From Novosphingobium sp. TH158 (GTDB lineage Bacteria; Pseudomonadota; Alphaproteobacteria; Sphingomonadales; Sphingomonadaceae), in NCBI RefSeq assembly GCF_002855555.1, contig NZ_PKRT01000001.1:2136001-2200000 (forward strand): a DNA stretch of 64,000 nucleotides, in the 5' to 3' direction. Positions within the stretch are counted from its first letter, which is position 1. The number at the start of each line of letters is the position of its first letter. Below are positions 56,080-64,000 of the stretch, in pieces. The position numbers were made by a program, and so were the translations under genes. The notes beneath the pieces are model-generated. The model ran no database searches. It worked only from the letters and a program-made list of their open reading frames with translations, and was not told where the DNA came from.

Positions 56080-58151
56080 GGTTCGATGCCCAGCTGCCAC
56101 AGGATGAAGGCGAACTCCTCGGCTGTTTCCTTCAGGCTTTCGAACCGGCCGGACTTGCCGCCGTGGCCCGCGCCCATGTTGGTCTTGAGGATCAGTTCGT
56201 TGTCGTCGGTCTTCATCTCGCGCAGCCGTGCCACCCACTTGGCCGGCTCCCAGTAGGTCACGCGCGGATCATTGAGACCGGCGGTGACCATGATCGGCGG
56301 GTAGGCCTGGGGCCGCACCTGGTCGTAGGGGGAATAGGAGCGGATCAGCTCGAAAGCCTCGCGGTCTTCGATCGGATTGCCCCATTCCGGCCACTCGCCC
56401 GGGGTGAGGGGCAGGCTTTCATCGAGCATGGTCGCCAGCACGTCGACGAAGGGCACGTGCGCCACGACCGCGCCCCACAGATCGGGGTCGGAATTGGCCA
56501 CCGCGCCCATCAGTTCGCCACCGGCCGATCCGCCGGATATGCTGATCCTGCCGGCCTCAGTGTAGCCGCGCTCGATCAGGCCGCGGGCAACGTCGACGAA
56601 ATCGTTGAAGGTGTTGGTGCGCCGTTCCAGCTTGCCCGCCTTGTACCACGCGCGGCCCATGTCGTCGCCGCCGCGGATATGGGCGATGGCATAGGCAAAG
56701 CCGCGGTCGACGAGGCTGAGGCGGCTGGTCGAGAAGCCCGGATCGATGCTGATGCCATAGGCACCATAACCATAGAGGTGCAGCGGGCCGCCGGGGGTGC
56801 GGTCCTTGCGGCAGAGCACGGAAACGGGGATCGCGGTGCCGTCGCGGGCCGGGATCTCCAGTCTCTCGGTCACGTAAAGCGAGGCATCGTAACCGCTGGG
56901 GATTTCCTGCACCTTCAGCGTGGTGAGGCTGCGCGCCGCGACATCATAGTCGTAGACGGTCGATGGGCTGACCATCGATTCGTAACTTACGCGCAGCACA
57001 TCCATCGCCCATTCGGGGTTGTCGCCGAGGCCTGCGGAATAGCTCGCCTCGGGGAACGAGATCGCCTCGATGCGCGCAGGATCGTCGTAATACCGCACCT
57101 CGATGCGGTCGAGCCCGCGCACCCGGCCTTCGGTGACGTAGAAATCGCGGAACAGGTCGACGCCGGTGAGATAGAACTCGTCCGACCCCTCGATCAGGGT
57201 GGTCCACTCCCCCGGCGCGGAGAGCGGCGCGGTGGCGAGGCGGAAGTTCTCGTGGCTGTCGTTGGTATGGACGAACAGGGTCTCGCCGTGGAGGTCCACG
57301 TCGTATTCCACGCCCTTCTGGCGCGGCTTCACCAGGATCGGCTCGGCCAGCGGATCGGCGGCGGGGATCAGGTGCACTTCGCTCGTCTCGTGGTCGCTGG
57401 CCGAGATGATCAGCCACTGTTCATTGGCCGACAGCGATGAGCCGACGCGGAAACCCTCATCGTCCTCGTGGTAAAGCTCGACGTCGCTTTCGAGTGGCTG
57501 GCCAAGCCAGTGCAGGCGGGCGTTGTCCGTGCGCCATTGCTCGTTGACGAGAGAATAGACCAGCCCCTTGTCCCCCGCGACCCAGACGAGTGCGGAGAGC
57601 GTGCCCGGGATCTCGTCCGCCAGCAGTTCGCCGGTCGCAAGGTCCTTGATCCGCGCGGTGAAGCGTTCGGAGCCGTTGTCGTCCACGGCATAGGCGAGCA
57701 GCCGTCCACCCTGCGACACTGACAGCGCGCCGAGGCGGAAGTATTCATGGCCCTCGGCCAGTGCCACTTCATCAAGGATGAGCTGGTCCTCGCCACCTGC
57801 GACCGGCCTGCGCCACCACTTCTTGTATTCGGCGCCCTCCTCGAACTCGATCCAGTAGAGGTAATCGCCGTCCTTCTGCGGAACCGACTTGTCGGCTTCC
57901 TTGATGCGGCCACGCATCTCGGTGAACAGGGTGTCGATCAGCGGCTTCTGCGCCGCCATGCGGCTTTCGAACCAGGCATTCTCGGCCTCGAGATGGGCCA
58001 GGACTTCCTTGTCGGTCACCTCCGGATAGCCGGGATCGCGCAGCCAGGCGTAGGGGTCTTCAACCGTGATGCCGTGATGGGTGAAGCTGTGCGGCTTGCG
58101 GGCGGCGGCGGGGGCGGTGACAGGGGGTGTGGTAAGTGCCATCCACTGCAT
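56076..58151 (-). CDS. ptrB: Oligopeptidase B (S9 family)
   Basis: 691 residues. N-terminal beta-propeller (about 75-400) and a C-terminal alpha/beta hydrolase with the active Ser in SISGGSAGGELMG, Asp in AGLNDPRVTYWEPAKW and His in NMGAGHGGKSGR. It cleaves small peptides after Arg/Lys. Signatures PHSFTHHGITVEDPYAWLRD and LYGYGAYGISIDPGFS fit PtrB. ATG 58151; ATG 58142 is possible. No signal peptide. Confidence 0.94.
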   Translation of the reverse strand: MQWMALTTPPVTAPAAARKPHSFTHHGITVEDPYAWLRDPGYPEVTDKEVLAHLEAENAWFESRMAAQKPLIDTLFTEMRGRIKEADKSVPQKDGDYLYWIEFEEGAEYKKWWRRPVAGGEDQLILDEVALAEGHEYFRLGALSVSQGGRLLAYAVDDNGSERFTARIKDLATGELLADEIPGTLSALVWVAGDKGLVYSLVNEQWRTDNARLHWLGQPLESDVELYHEDDEGFRVGSSLSANEQWLIISASDHETSEVHLIPAADPLAEPILVKPRQKGVEYDVDLHGETLFVHTNDSHENFRLATAPLSAPGEWTTLIEGSDEFYLTGVDLFRDFYVTEGRVRGLDRIEVRYYDDPARIEAISFPEASYSAGLGDNPEWAMDVLRVSYESMVSPSTVYDYDVAARSLTTLKVQEIPSGYDASLYVTERLEIPARDGTAIPVSVLCRKDRTPGGPLHLYGYGAYGISIDPGFSTSRLSLVDRGFAYAIAHIRGGDDMGRAWYKAGKLERRTNTFNDFVDVARGLIERGYTEAGRISISGGSAGGELMGAVANSDPDLWGAVVAHVPFVDVLATMLDESLPLTPGEWPEWGNPIEDREAFELIRSYSPYDQVRPQAYPPIMVTAGLNDPRVTYWEPAKWVARLREMKTDDNELILKTNMGAGHGGKSGRFESLKETAEEFAFILWQLGIEP

Positions 58152-58194
58152 CTATGTTTGCACCGGAAACCAATCAACCCGGACTCGCCTTTCC

Positions 58195-60009
58195 ATGCTG
58201 ATGAACACTCACGAAGCCCGCCTCGAAGCCCTGCGCAAGGAGCTGGTCGCGCGCGATCTCGCCGGCTTTGTCGTCCCCATCTCGGACGAGCACATGAGCG
58301 AATATGTCGGTGCCTATGCGCAGCGCCTCGCCTGGCTGACCGGCTTTGGCGGGTCGGCCGGGACGGCCGTTGTCCTGCAGGACAAGGCGGCGATCTTCGT
58401 TGACGGGCGCTATACCCTGCAGGTGCGCGAACAGGTTGACGGGCGGTTCTGGTCCTATGAATCGGTCCCGGCAACCAGCGTCGCCAAGTGGCTGGGCGAA
58501 CATGCGCCCGAAGGGTCGCGGATCGGGTACGATGCCTGGCTGCACGGCAAGCCCTGGGTCACCGCCGTCAGCAAGGCGCTCGAGGCGCGCAAGGCCCGGC
58601 TGGAGCCGGTGTCGGCCAATCCGGTCGATTCGATCTGGGCAGACCAGCCCGCACCGTCGGATGCGCCCGCCGAAGTCCATCCCACCGAATTTGCCGGCCA
58701 GTCGAGCGAGGCCAAGCGCGCCGCCGTTGCCGAATGGCTGACCGCGAACAAGCTCGATGCCGCCGCGATCACCGCGCTCGATTCGATTGCCTGGCTGCTC
58801 AACCTGCGCGGGACCGACGTGGATCGCACGCCGGTGGCGCTGTCCTTCGTCATCGCCCATGCCGATGGCACGGCGGAATTGTTCATTGCCGAGGACAAGG
58901 TCACGCCGCAGCTTCGCCAGCACCTCGGCAATGCCGTGACCGTGCGCCCGCGCGAGGCTTTCGTGCCGCAACTGCAGGCCCTGTCGGGCAAGCGTGTCGC
59001 CGTCGATCCCGAGCGCAGCGTGCAGGCCGTGTTCGAAGTGCTGGGCACTGCCGGGGCCGACGTGGTCGAACAGCGCGATCCAACCGTGCTGCCCCGCGCC
59101 TGCAAGAACCCGGTCGAACAGGCCGGCCACCGTGCGGCACAGGCGCGCGATGCCGCGGCGATGTGCCGTTTCCTTCACTGGCTTTCGGTGGCAGCGCCCA
59201 AGGGCGGGGAGAGCGAGCTCTCCGCCGCGGAAAAGCTGCGCTCGCTACGCGCGGAAAGCCCGATGCTGCGCGACCTTTCGTTCGACACCATCTCTGCTGC
59301 CGGCCCCAATGCCGCCAGCCCGCATTACCGGGTGGATGAGGAATCGAACCTGCCGATCCTGCCTGGCTCGATCTACCTGGTCGATTCGGGAGGACAGTAT
59401 CCCGATGGCACGACCGACATCACCCGTACCGTCTGGATCGGCCCCAAAGAGCCGAGCGCCGAGCACAAGGATCGCTATACCCGCGTGCTGAAGGGCCACA
59501 TCGCCATCAGCCGTGCGGTCTTCCCCAAGGGCACGGCGGGCAGCCAGCTCGATACGCTCGCGCGCCAGCACCTGTGGCAGGCCGGGCTCGACTATGCTCA
59601 CGGCACCGGCCATGGGGTCGGCTCCTACCTGTCGGTCCACGAAGGGCCGCAGCGCATTGCCAAGTCGGCAGGCGGCCAGGCCGGCACGGACCAGGAACTG
59701 CTGCCCGGCATGATCCTGTCGAACGAGCCGGGCTACTACAAGACCGGCCACTACGGCATCCGCATCGAGAATCTCGAGCTGGTGGAGCCCCGCCCGATCG
59801 AAGGCGCGGAAGGGGAATATTTCGGCTTCGAAACGCTGACCCATGTTCCCATCGACCGCACGCTGGTCGATACCGCTCTGCTCAGCCGGGATGAGCTGCG
59901 CTGGTGGGACGAATACCACGCGCGGGTGCTGGAGATTGTCGGCCCGCAGCTCGATGGCGAGGCGCTGGCCTGGCTGAAGCAACAGTGCGCTCCGCTTGGT
60001 CGGGGCTGA
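58195..60009 (+). CDS. Xaa-Pro aminopeptidase (M24B)
   Basis: 604 residues with two creatinase-like N-terminal domains and a pita-bread catalytic domain: metal ligands in VDSGGQYPDGTTDITRTVW (Asp pair), GTGHGVGSY (His), SNEPGYYK (Glu) and IENLELVE (Glu). Cuts the N-terminal residue before Pro. ATG 58195 (MLMNTHEAR); ATG 58201 is close. Divergent from ptrB. Confidence 0.93.
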   Translation: MLMNTHEARLEALRKELVARDLAGFVVPISDEHMSEYVGAYAQRLAWLTGFGGSAGTAVVLQDKAAIFVDGRYTLQVREQVDGRFWSYESVPATSVAKWLGEHAPEGSRIGYDAWLHGKPWVTAVSKALEARKARLEPVSANPVDSIWADQPAPSDAPAEVHPTEFAGQSSEAKRAAVAEWLTANKLDAAAITALDSIAWLLNLRGTDVDRTPVALSFVIAHADGTAELFIAEDKVTPQLRQHLGNAVTVRPREAFVPQLQALSGKRVAVDPERSVQAVFEVLGTAGADVVEQRDPTVLPRACKNPVEQAGHRAAQARDAAAMCRFLHWLSVAAPKGGESELSAAEKLRSLRAESPMLRDLSFDTISAAGPNAASPHYRVDEESNLPILPGSIYLVDSGGQYPDGTTDITRTVWIGPKEPSAEHKDRYTRVLKGHIAISRAVFPKGTAGSQLDTLARQHLWQAGLDYAHGTGHGVGSYLSVHEGPQRIAKSAGGQAGTDQELLPGMILSNEPGYYKTGHYGIRIENLELVEPRPIEGAEGEYFGFETLTHVPIDRTLVDTALLSRDELRWWDEYHARVLEIVGPQLDGEALAWLKQQCAPLGRG

Positions 60010-60021
60010 AAAGGAAGACAC

Positions 60022-60390
60022 ATGATCGTCAATATCTGTTTCGGCACCCGCGACCTTGCCCGCGCCGGTGCCTTCTATGACAAGCTGTTCGCCGAAGCCG
60101 GCGCCGCGCGGACCGGCGAGACCGAACGGTCGATCTACTACGGCAGCGCCGGCCAGGGCGCAGGCTTTGCCGTGACCCTGCCATTCGATGGCAATCCGGC
60201 GACTAACGGCAACGGCACAATGGCGACGCTGGGCGTGGCCGATCGCCCGACGGTCGATCGCATGCACGCCGCCGCCCTGGCCAACGGCGGCACCTGCGAA
60301 GGCGCGCCGGGTGAACGGGCCAATGGCTTCTACGTCGCTTACTGGCGCGATCCCGATGGCAACAAGATGAACGCCGTCGCCATGGGTTAG
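60022..60390 (+). CDS. VOC-family protein
   Basis: 122 residues, glyoxalase/bleomycin-resistance fold: MIVNICFGTRDLARAGAFYDKLFAEAGA and FYVAYWRDPDGNKMNAV. Metal and substrate unknown. Starts 12 bp after the Xaa-Pro aminopeptidase gene; tandem with a second VOC gene. Confidence 0.88.
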   Translation: MIVNICFGTRDLARAGAFYDKLFAEAGAARTGETERSIYYGSAGQGAGFAVTLPFDGNPATNGNGTMATLGVADRPTVDRMHAAALANGGTCEGAPGERANGFYVAYWRDPDGNKMNAVAMG

Positions 60391-60455
60391 GCGTTGCCGG
60401 CTGGAAAGTGTTCCTGTAATGTTCCAGTCGACTCGAACGGAGAGGAGCGCAGACC

Positions 60456-60833
60456 ATGATCGGCTATGTCACCCTGGGAACCAATGACCGCGAAAGGGGC
60501 GCACGGTTCTACGACGCGGTCTGCGCCGAACTTGGCGTTGGCCGGATGATGGAGGATGACCAGTTCATCGCCTGGGGCTTGCCGGGCGGTGGCGCGGGCA
60601 TCGGCCTGACGCGCCCGTTCAATGGCGAGCCAGCCAGTGTCGGCAATGGCGTGATGGTGGCGCTTGAGGCGCGGGACGAGGCGCAGGTGCAGCGGATCTA
60701 CGATATTGCGCTTGCCAATGGCGGCACCTGCGAAGGCCCGCCCGGACCGCGCGGCGAGGGCTTCTACGCTGCCTATTTCCGCGATCCGGATGGCAACAAG
60801 CTCAATGCTTTCATCATGGCCATGCCGGAATAG
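60456..60833 (+). CDS. VOC-family protein
   Basis: 125 residues, paralogous to the upstream VOC gene (shared NGGTCEG.PG, GFY.AY.RDPDGNK.NA). GAACGGAGAGGAG precedes ATG 60456. Role unknown, possibly detoxification of small carbonyl or drug compounds. Confidence 0.88.
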   Translation: MIGYVTLGTNDRERGARFYDAVCAELGVGRMMEDDQFIAWGLPGGGAGIGLTRPFNGEPASVGNGVMVALEARDEAQVQRIYDIALANGGTCEGPPGPRGEGFYAAYFRDPDGNKLNAFIMAMPE

Positions 60834-60885
60834 GTTTCCGTTTTGCTGCACCGGCTTGCGCCGCGATGAACAGGGTTCCATTCCT

Positions 60886-60934
60886 GCGACAATTGGCGAC
60901 AATAAAGCCGTTTTGCGGCATATACCTGCGACAA
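60886..60934 (+). promoter_or_regulatory. Phased GCGACAA direct repeats upstream of the EF-hand/two-component operon
   Basis: GCGACAA occurs at 60886-60892, 60896-60902 and 60928-60934: the first two are 10 bp apart and the third 32 bp further on, i.e. on one face of the helix. Such spacing is typical of OmpR-family binding boxes, and the operon's own response regulator is a candidate. Confidence 0.5.
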
Positions 60935-61043
60935 GCAGGGTCTAGACCCAAGGGCAAGGAGGTCGCGTGGACCGCTATCCCCCTCCCCCTTCCCAAGCGG
61001 TCCCGCGGCCTTCCACTTTCTTGAAGGATAGGGAAACGAACAT

Positions 61044-61646
61044 ATGCGCAAGCACCTGCTGATCATTTCGGCGGCTACGCTCGGCCTCGCCGGTACGGCG
61101 GTCATCGCCCAGAATCCGGCAGCGACGGCGGGCAAGACCGTCACCCGCGCCGAAGCGCAGGCCAAGGCCGGCGAACAGTTCACGCGAAAGGACGTCAACA
61201 AGGACGGCAAGCTCGACAAGGCCGACCGCGAGGCGCGCCATCTTGAGCATTTCAAGGCCATGGACAGCGATGGCAATGGCGTGATCTCCCAGGCGGAGTT
61301 CATGGCCGGGCATCAGCGCAAGGGCGGTGAACGCGGCCCGATGGGCGGTGGCGCAGGCATGAAGCACCAGGGCCCGGGTCACGAAGGCATGGCCCACGGC
61401 GGGATGCATGGCGGCAAGGAAGGCAAGCGCGGCATGGGCCGGATGGGCGGCATGATGGCCGGCATGGCCGATGCCAACAAGGACGGTGCCGTCAGCCGCG
61501 ACGAATTCCTCGCCGCGCATGCCAAGCACTTCGAGATGGTCGATGCCAACAAGGACGGCTCGGTTTCTCCCGAAGAGCGCAAGGCCGCGCGCCAGAAGAT
61601 GCGCGAGCACATGAAGCAGATGCGCGGCAAGGCCGCGGCTGGATGA
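61044..61646 (+). CDS. Periplasmic EF-hand calcium-binding protein
   Basis: 200 residues. Signal peptide (MRKHLLIISAATLGLAGTAVIAQ), then four 12-residue EF-hand loops: D50-D61, D74-E85, D143-E154 and D167-E178. Between loops two and three lies a Met/His/Gly-rich linker (about 95-140: MKHQGPGHEGMAHGG ...) that could bind metal such as copper. Likely a periplasmic calcium sensor or buffer. It precedes a response regulator and histidine kinase, spaced by 7 bp, hinting at a common operon. Confidence 0.9.
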   Translation: MRKHLLIISAATLGLAGTAVIAQNPAATAGKTVTRAEAQAKAGEQFTRKDVNKDGKLDKADREARHLEHFKAMDSDGNGVISQAEFMAGHQRKGGERGPMGGGAGMKHQGPGHEGMAHGGMHGGKEGKRGMGRMGGMMAGMADANKDGAVSRDEFLAAHAKHFEMVDANKDGSVSPEERKAARQKMREHMKQMRGKAAAG

Positions 61647-61653
61647 GGACAGC

Positions 61654-62403
61654 ATGACCGCAAGCGCGGCCCCCGATTCCGGACCGATCAGGCTGCTTAT
61701 CGTCGATGACGAGGCAAGCCTACGCGAGCCCCTGGCCGAGTATCTCTCGCGCCAGGGGTTCGTCGTAAGCCAGGCCGGCAGCGCGGCAGAGGCGCGCAGC
61801 CACCTGCGTGACGAAGTGCCGGACCTTGTCCTGCTGGACATCATGATGCCCGGCGAGGACGGCCTTTCGCTTTGCCGCCATCTCGTCGAAGCGCGGCAGG
61901 TGCCAACGATTTTCCTCACCGCCCGGGGCGAGGCGACCGATCGCATCGTCGGGCTGGAAATCGGTGCCGACGATTACGTGGTCAAGCCCTTCGAGCCACG
62001 CGAGCTTGTCGCCCGGATCCGCACGGTCCTGCGGCGTGTTGCCCGCGGCGGCACGGCCCAGGCGGATAACCAGCTGCTCGAATTCGAGGGCTGGGTACTC
62101 GATCCGCTCAAGCGTCGGCTCACCGATCCGGAAGGGGCGGGCGTTGCCATTTCCTCGGCCGAATTCCGCCTGCTCATGGCGTTTCTCGAACACCCCCGCC
62201 AGGTGCTGGACCGTGACCGCCTGCTCGACATGGTCCAGGGCCGCGAAGCCCACCTGTTTGATCGGGCCGTGGACAACCAGGTCAGCCGCCTGCGCCGCAA
62301 GATCGAGGTCGACAGCCGCAACCCGCAACTGATCCAGACCGTCTGGGGCGGCGGCTACATGCTCGCCGCAGAGGTCCGCCGACGCGCCTCCGAGGACACC
62401 TGA
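61654..62403 (+). CDS. OmpR-family response regulator
   Basis: 249 residues. Receiver domain (about 12-125) with the phospho-acceptor D62 (VLLDIMMPGEDG), the early acidic pair DDE and K in VVKPF. Winged-helix DNA-binding domain at about 145-240 (SSAEFRLLMAFLEHP ... VSRLRRKIEVDS). Cognate of the kinase that follows 19 bp downstream. Targets unknown; the GCGACAA repeats are candidates. Confidence 0.95.
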   Translation: MTASAAPDSGPIRLLIVDDEASLREPLAEYLSRQGFVVSQAGSAAEARSHLRDEVPDLVLLDIMMPGEDGLSLCRHLVEARQVPTIFLTARGEATDRIVGLEIGADDYVVKPFEPRELVARIRTVLRRVARGGTAQADNQLLEFEGWVLDPLKRRLTDPEGAGVAISSAEFRLLMAFLEHPRQVLDRDRLLDMVQGREAHLFDRAVDNQVSRLRRKIEVDSRNPQLIQTVWGGGYMLAAEVRRRASEDT

Positions 62404-62422
62404 TGGACATCGCGGGGGCGCC

Positions 62423-63829
62423 ATGTTGAAGCGGCTCTGGCCATCCAGCCTGTTGGGACAGGTCCTGCTGTCGATCGCGCTGTCGCTGATGCTGGCGCAG
62501 GCGGTCTCGGCCGTGCTGATCTATCGCGCGCAGCACGAAAGGCGCGAATCGGCGCTGCTCCATTCCGCTGCCTTCCGCATGATCATCGCCATGCGCCAGG
62601 ACGCCCGGCTGGCAGCCAGGAATGGCGAGGACCGCGAAGAATCGGGTCGTGAACGCGAGCGCGAGGGCAGGGGCTTCCAGATCGAACGGACGCAGGACGC
62701 GCCGCTCAAGCCCGGCGAAGCGCGCTGGCCGAAGGATGAAAAGGAACTGCGCGCAATCCTCGAAGGGCAGGACATGCAGGTGGATGAGGTGTTGGTCGTC
62801 CGCCGCCCCATCGCCGAGGATCCCCGCTCACTCGTGCGGCTCGAACGCCGCAAGCAGCGCCAGGATATCACCCCGGAGGAGGTCCTTGTCGCCGGAGCCC
62901 GGGTCAAGGGCAGCGAGCAATGGATTGTCGCGCGCGTGTTCATCACGGCAACCGAACAGGTGATCCTGGGATCGCTGCTGGTGCAGACGCTGTTCATCTA
63001 CCTGGTCGTTCTGGGCGCGATGATCCTGATCATGCGACGGATCACTCGGCCATTGGCCAAGCTGACACGGCGGGTGGAGCTGTTCGCCGAAACGCGAAGC
63101 GCCCAGGACCAGATCGAGCCGCAGGGGCCCAACGACGTTCGCCGCCTGATCGAGGCGCACAACGGCATGGAAGGGCGTATCCTTGCCCTGCTCGATGAGA
63201 AGGACGTGATGCTGGGTGCGATCGGGCACGATCTCAAGACCCCCCTCGCCGCCCTGCGCGTACGCATCGAATCGGTGGAGGACGAAACCGAACGCCGGCG
63301 GATGGCAGGTTCGATCGAGGACATTACCCGGACGCTGGACGATATCCTCAGCCTTGCCCGGGTGGGCCGACCGAGCGACATGGCCGAGCAGACGGAGCTC
63401 TATTCGCTCGTTTCTTCGGTGGTCGAGGAATACGAGGACATGGGCGAGCCGGTGACGCTGGGCGATGCCAGCCGCCATGTGATGTCGCTGCGCCCCACCT
63501 GGCTCCGGCGCGCGCTGCGCAACCTGATCGGCAATGCCCTGCGCTACGGCAAGAGCGCGCATGTCTCGCTCGAGCGGGACGGTGGCACCGCCGTGATCCG
63601 CATTCTCGACGAAGGTCCGGGCATTCCGGACGGTCAGATCGCGCGCATGCTCGAACCCTTCACGCGCGGCGATCCTTCCCGCAACACCGAGACGGGCGGG
63701 ACAGGCCTTGGCCTTACCCTTGCACGGGCGATTGCCGAACAGCACGGCGGATCGCTGCGGCTGGCGAACCGCCGCGCGCCCGATGGCCGCGTGCTGGGAC
63801 TGGAAGCGACGCTGCGCCTGCCGGGCTGA
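62423..63829 (+). CDS. Sensor histidine kinase
   Basis: 468 residues. Two membrane helices (about 12-32 and 178-205) flank a highly charged periplasmic domain of roughly 140 residues (many Glu/Arg); then HAMP, DHp box AIGHDLKTPLAAL with H269, N box NLIGNALRYG, G1 LDEGPGIPDG and G2 GGTGLGLTLARAIAEQHGG. It should phosphorylate the adjacent response regulator. A metal or envelope signal fits the EF-hand gene in the operon; inference. Confidence 0.95.
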   Translation: MLKRLWPSSLLGQVLLSIALSLMLAQAVSAVLIYRAQHERRESALLHSAAFRMIIAMRQDARLAARNGEDREESGREREREGRGFQIERTQDAPLKPGEARWPKDEKELRAILEGQDMQVDEVLVVRRPIAEDPRSLVRLERRKQRQDITPEEVLVAGARVKGSEQWIVARVFITATEQVILGSLLVQTLFIYLVVLGAMILIMRRITRPLAKLTRRVELFAETRSAQDQIEPQGPNDVRRLIEAHNGMEGRILALLDEKDVMLGAIGHDLKTPLAALRVRIESVEDETERRRMAGSIEDITRTLDDILSLARVGRPSDMAEQTELYSLVSSVVEEYEDMGEPVTLGDASRHVMSLRPTWLRRALRNLIGNALRYGKSAHVSLERDGGTAVIRILDEGPGIPDGQIARMLEPFTRGDPSRNTETGGTGLGLTLARAIAEQHGGSLRLANRRAPDGRVLGLEATLRLPG

Positions 63830-63832
63830 GGC

Positions 63833-64000
63833 CTAGCGCAGCTTTTTCGCCTCGGCGCTCGCCTCTGCCTGCCGCGCGGTTTTCAGCACGCCGCAGTTGC
63901 GCACGCGTTCGATGGTGCGTTCCAGTTCGAGCTCTGCGGTCTTGCCGGCAAGGCGCGGACGCAGCGATTTGGCCAGCTCGTCTGCCTGTTCGGCCGAGCA
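63833..64000 (-). CDS. C-terminal part of a hypothetical protein (runs past window end)
   Basis: Minus-strand frame open from the window edge to TAG at 63833-63835, 55 visible residues ending AEASAEAKKLR. Contains an LxELERTIERVRNCG-like helix and two Cys. G/C-ending codons look coding. I recognise no family; the N terminus lies beyond the window. Confidence 0.6.
   Translation of the reverse strand, partial: CSAEQADELAKSLRPRLAGKTAELELERTIERVRNCGVLKTARQAEASAEAKKLR

Overview
The window is a GC-rich stretch of a bacterial chromosome, most likely from an alphaproteobacterium of the order Sphingomonadales (Novosphingobium, Sphingopyxis or Erythrobacteraceae-like). The reasons are the class I PHA synthase and phasin pair, a GapR-type DUF2312 protein, a DUF1244 protein, a TonB-dependent receptor with a palindromic operator, a MoxR/DUF58/SpoIIM/RDD operon and strong G/C-ending codon use. 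The genus is an inference. I see no insertion sequence, prophage, CRISPR array or rRNA. One tRNA gene, tRNA-Gln(CTG), is present.

Layout. 1-3.3 kb: the end of a Rieske oxygenase gene, then (minus strand) an AlaC-like aminotransferase, a winged-helix regulator and an enoyl-CoA hydratase. 3.4-6.2 kb: polyhydroxyalkanoate module, phaC and a phasin gene, whose promoters share a near-identical 15-bp operator. 6.2-9 kb: clpS and lptF/lptG for lipopolysaccharide export. 9-16.2 kb: desaturase, large GNAT-like protein, cation/carboxylate symporter, glmM-DUF1272-thiD and a LOG-family protein. 16.2-18.5 kb: a 54-codon gene, tRNA-Gln, ppx/gppA and rlmE. 18.5-20.5 kb: a fold-back repeat, cytochrome c and prephenate dehydratase.

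20.5-27.8 kb is a tightly coupled operon (DUF4129, DUF4350, MoxR ATPase, DUF58, SpoIIM, RDD and two GNAT acetyltransferases), nearly every junction being a 4-bp start/stop overlap. 27.8-29.3 kb holds a DUF2946-like and a Met/His-rich outer-membrane protein, possibly linked to metals. 29.4-34.9 kb: ispG, a retropepsin-like protease, a GNAT, two convergent L,D-transpeptidases and an EamA transporter. 35-38.7 kb: aconitase, a small membrane protein and a periplasmic rhodanese. 38.75-40.1 kb: an extreme Ser/Gly repeat protein ending in a PEP-CTERM-like sorting signal. 40.3-43.6 kb: the yebC-ruvC-ruvA-ruvB repair operon and a YbjQ protein.

43.7-50.2 kb: CPBP membrane protease, gapR, DUF1244, pyruvate kinase, TonB receptor, YggS and a ThiE-like protein. 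50.3-60.8 kb: ftsK, a flavoprotein, a Cys-cluster protein, alanine dehydrogenase, thioesterase, oligopeptidase B, Xaa-Pro aminopeptidase and two tandem VOC proteins. 60.9-63.8 kb: a periplasmic EF-hand protein with an OmpR-type response regulator and its histidine kinase, preceded by helically phased direct repeats. The window ends inside a minus-strand gene of unknown function.

Most of the window is housekeeping. The parts that look least described are the shared PHA operator, the Ser/Gly PEP-CTERM protein, the EF-hand/two-component operon and two repeat elements (11.4 and 18.6 kb).
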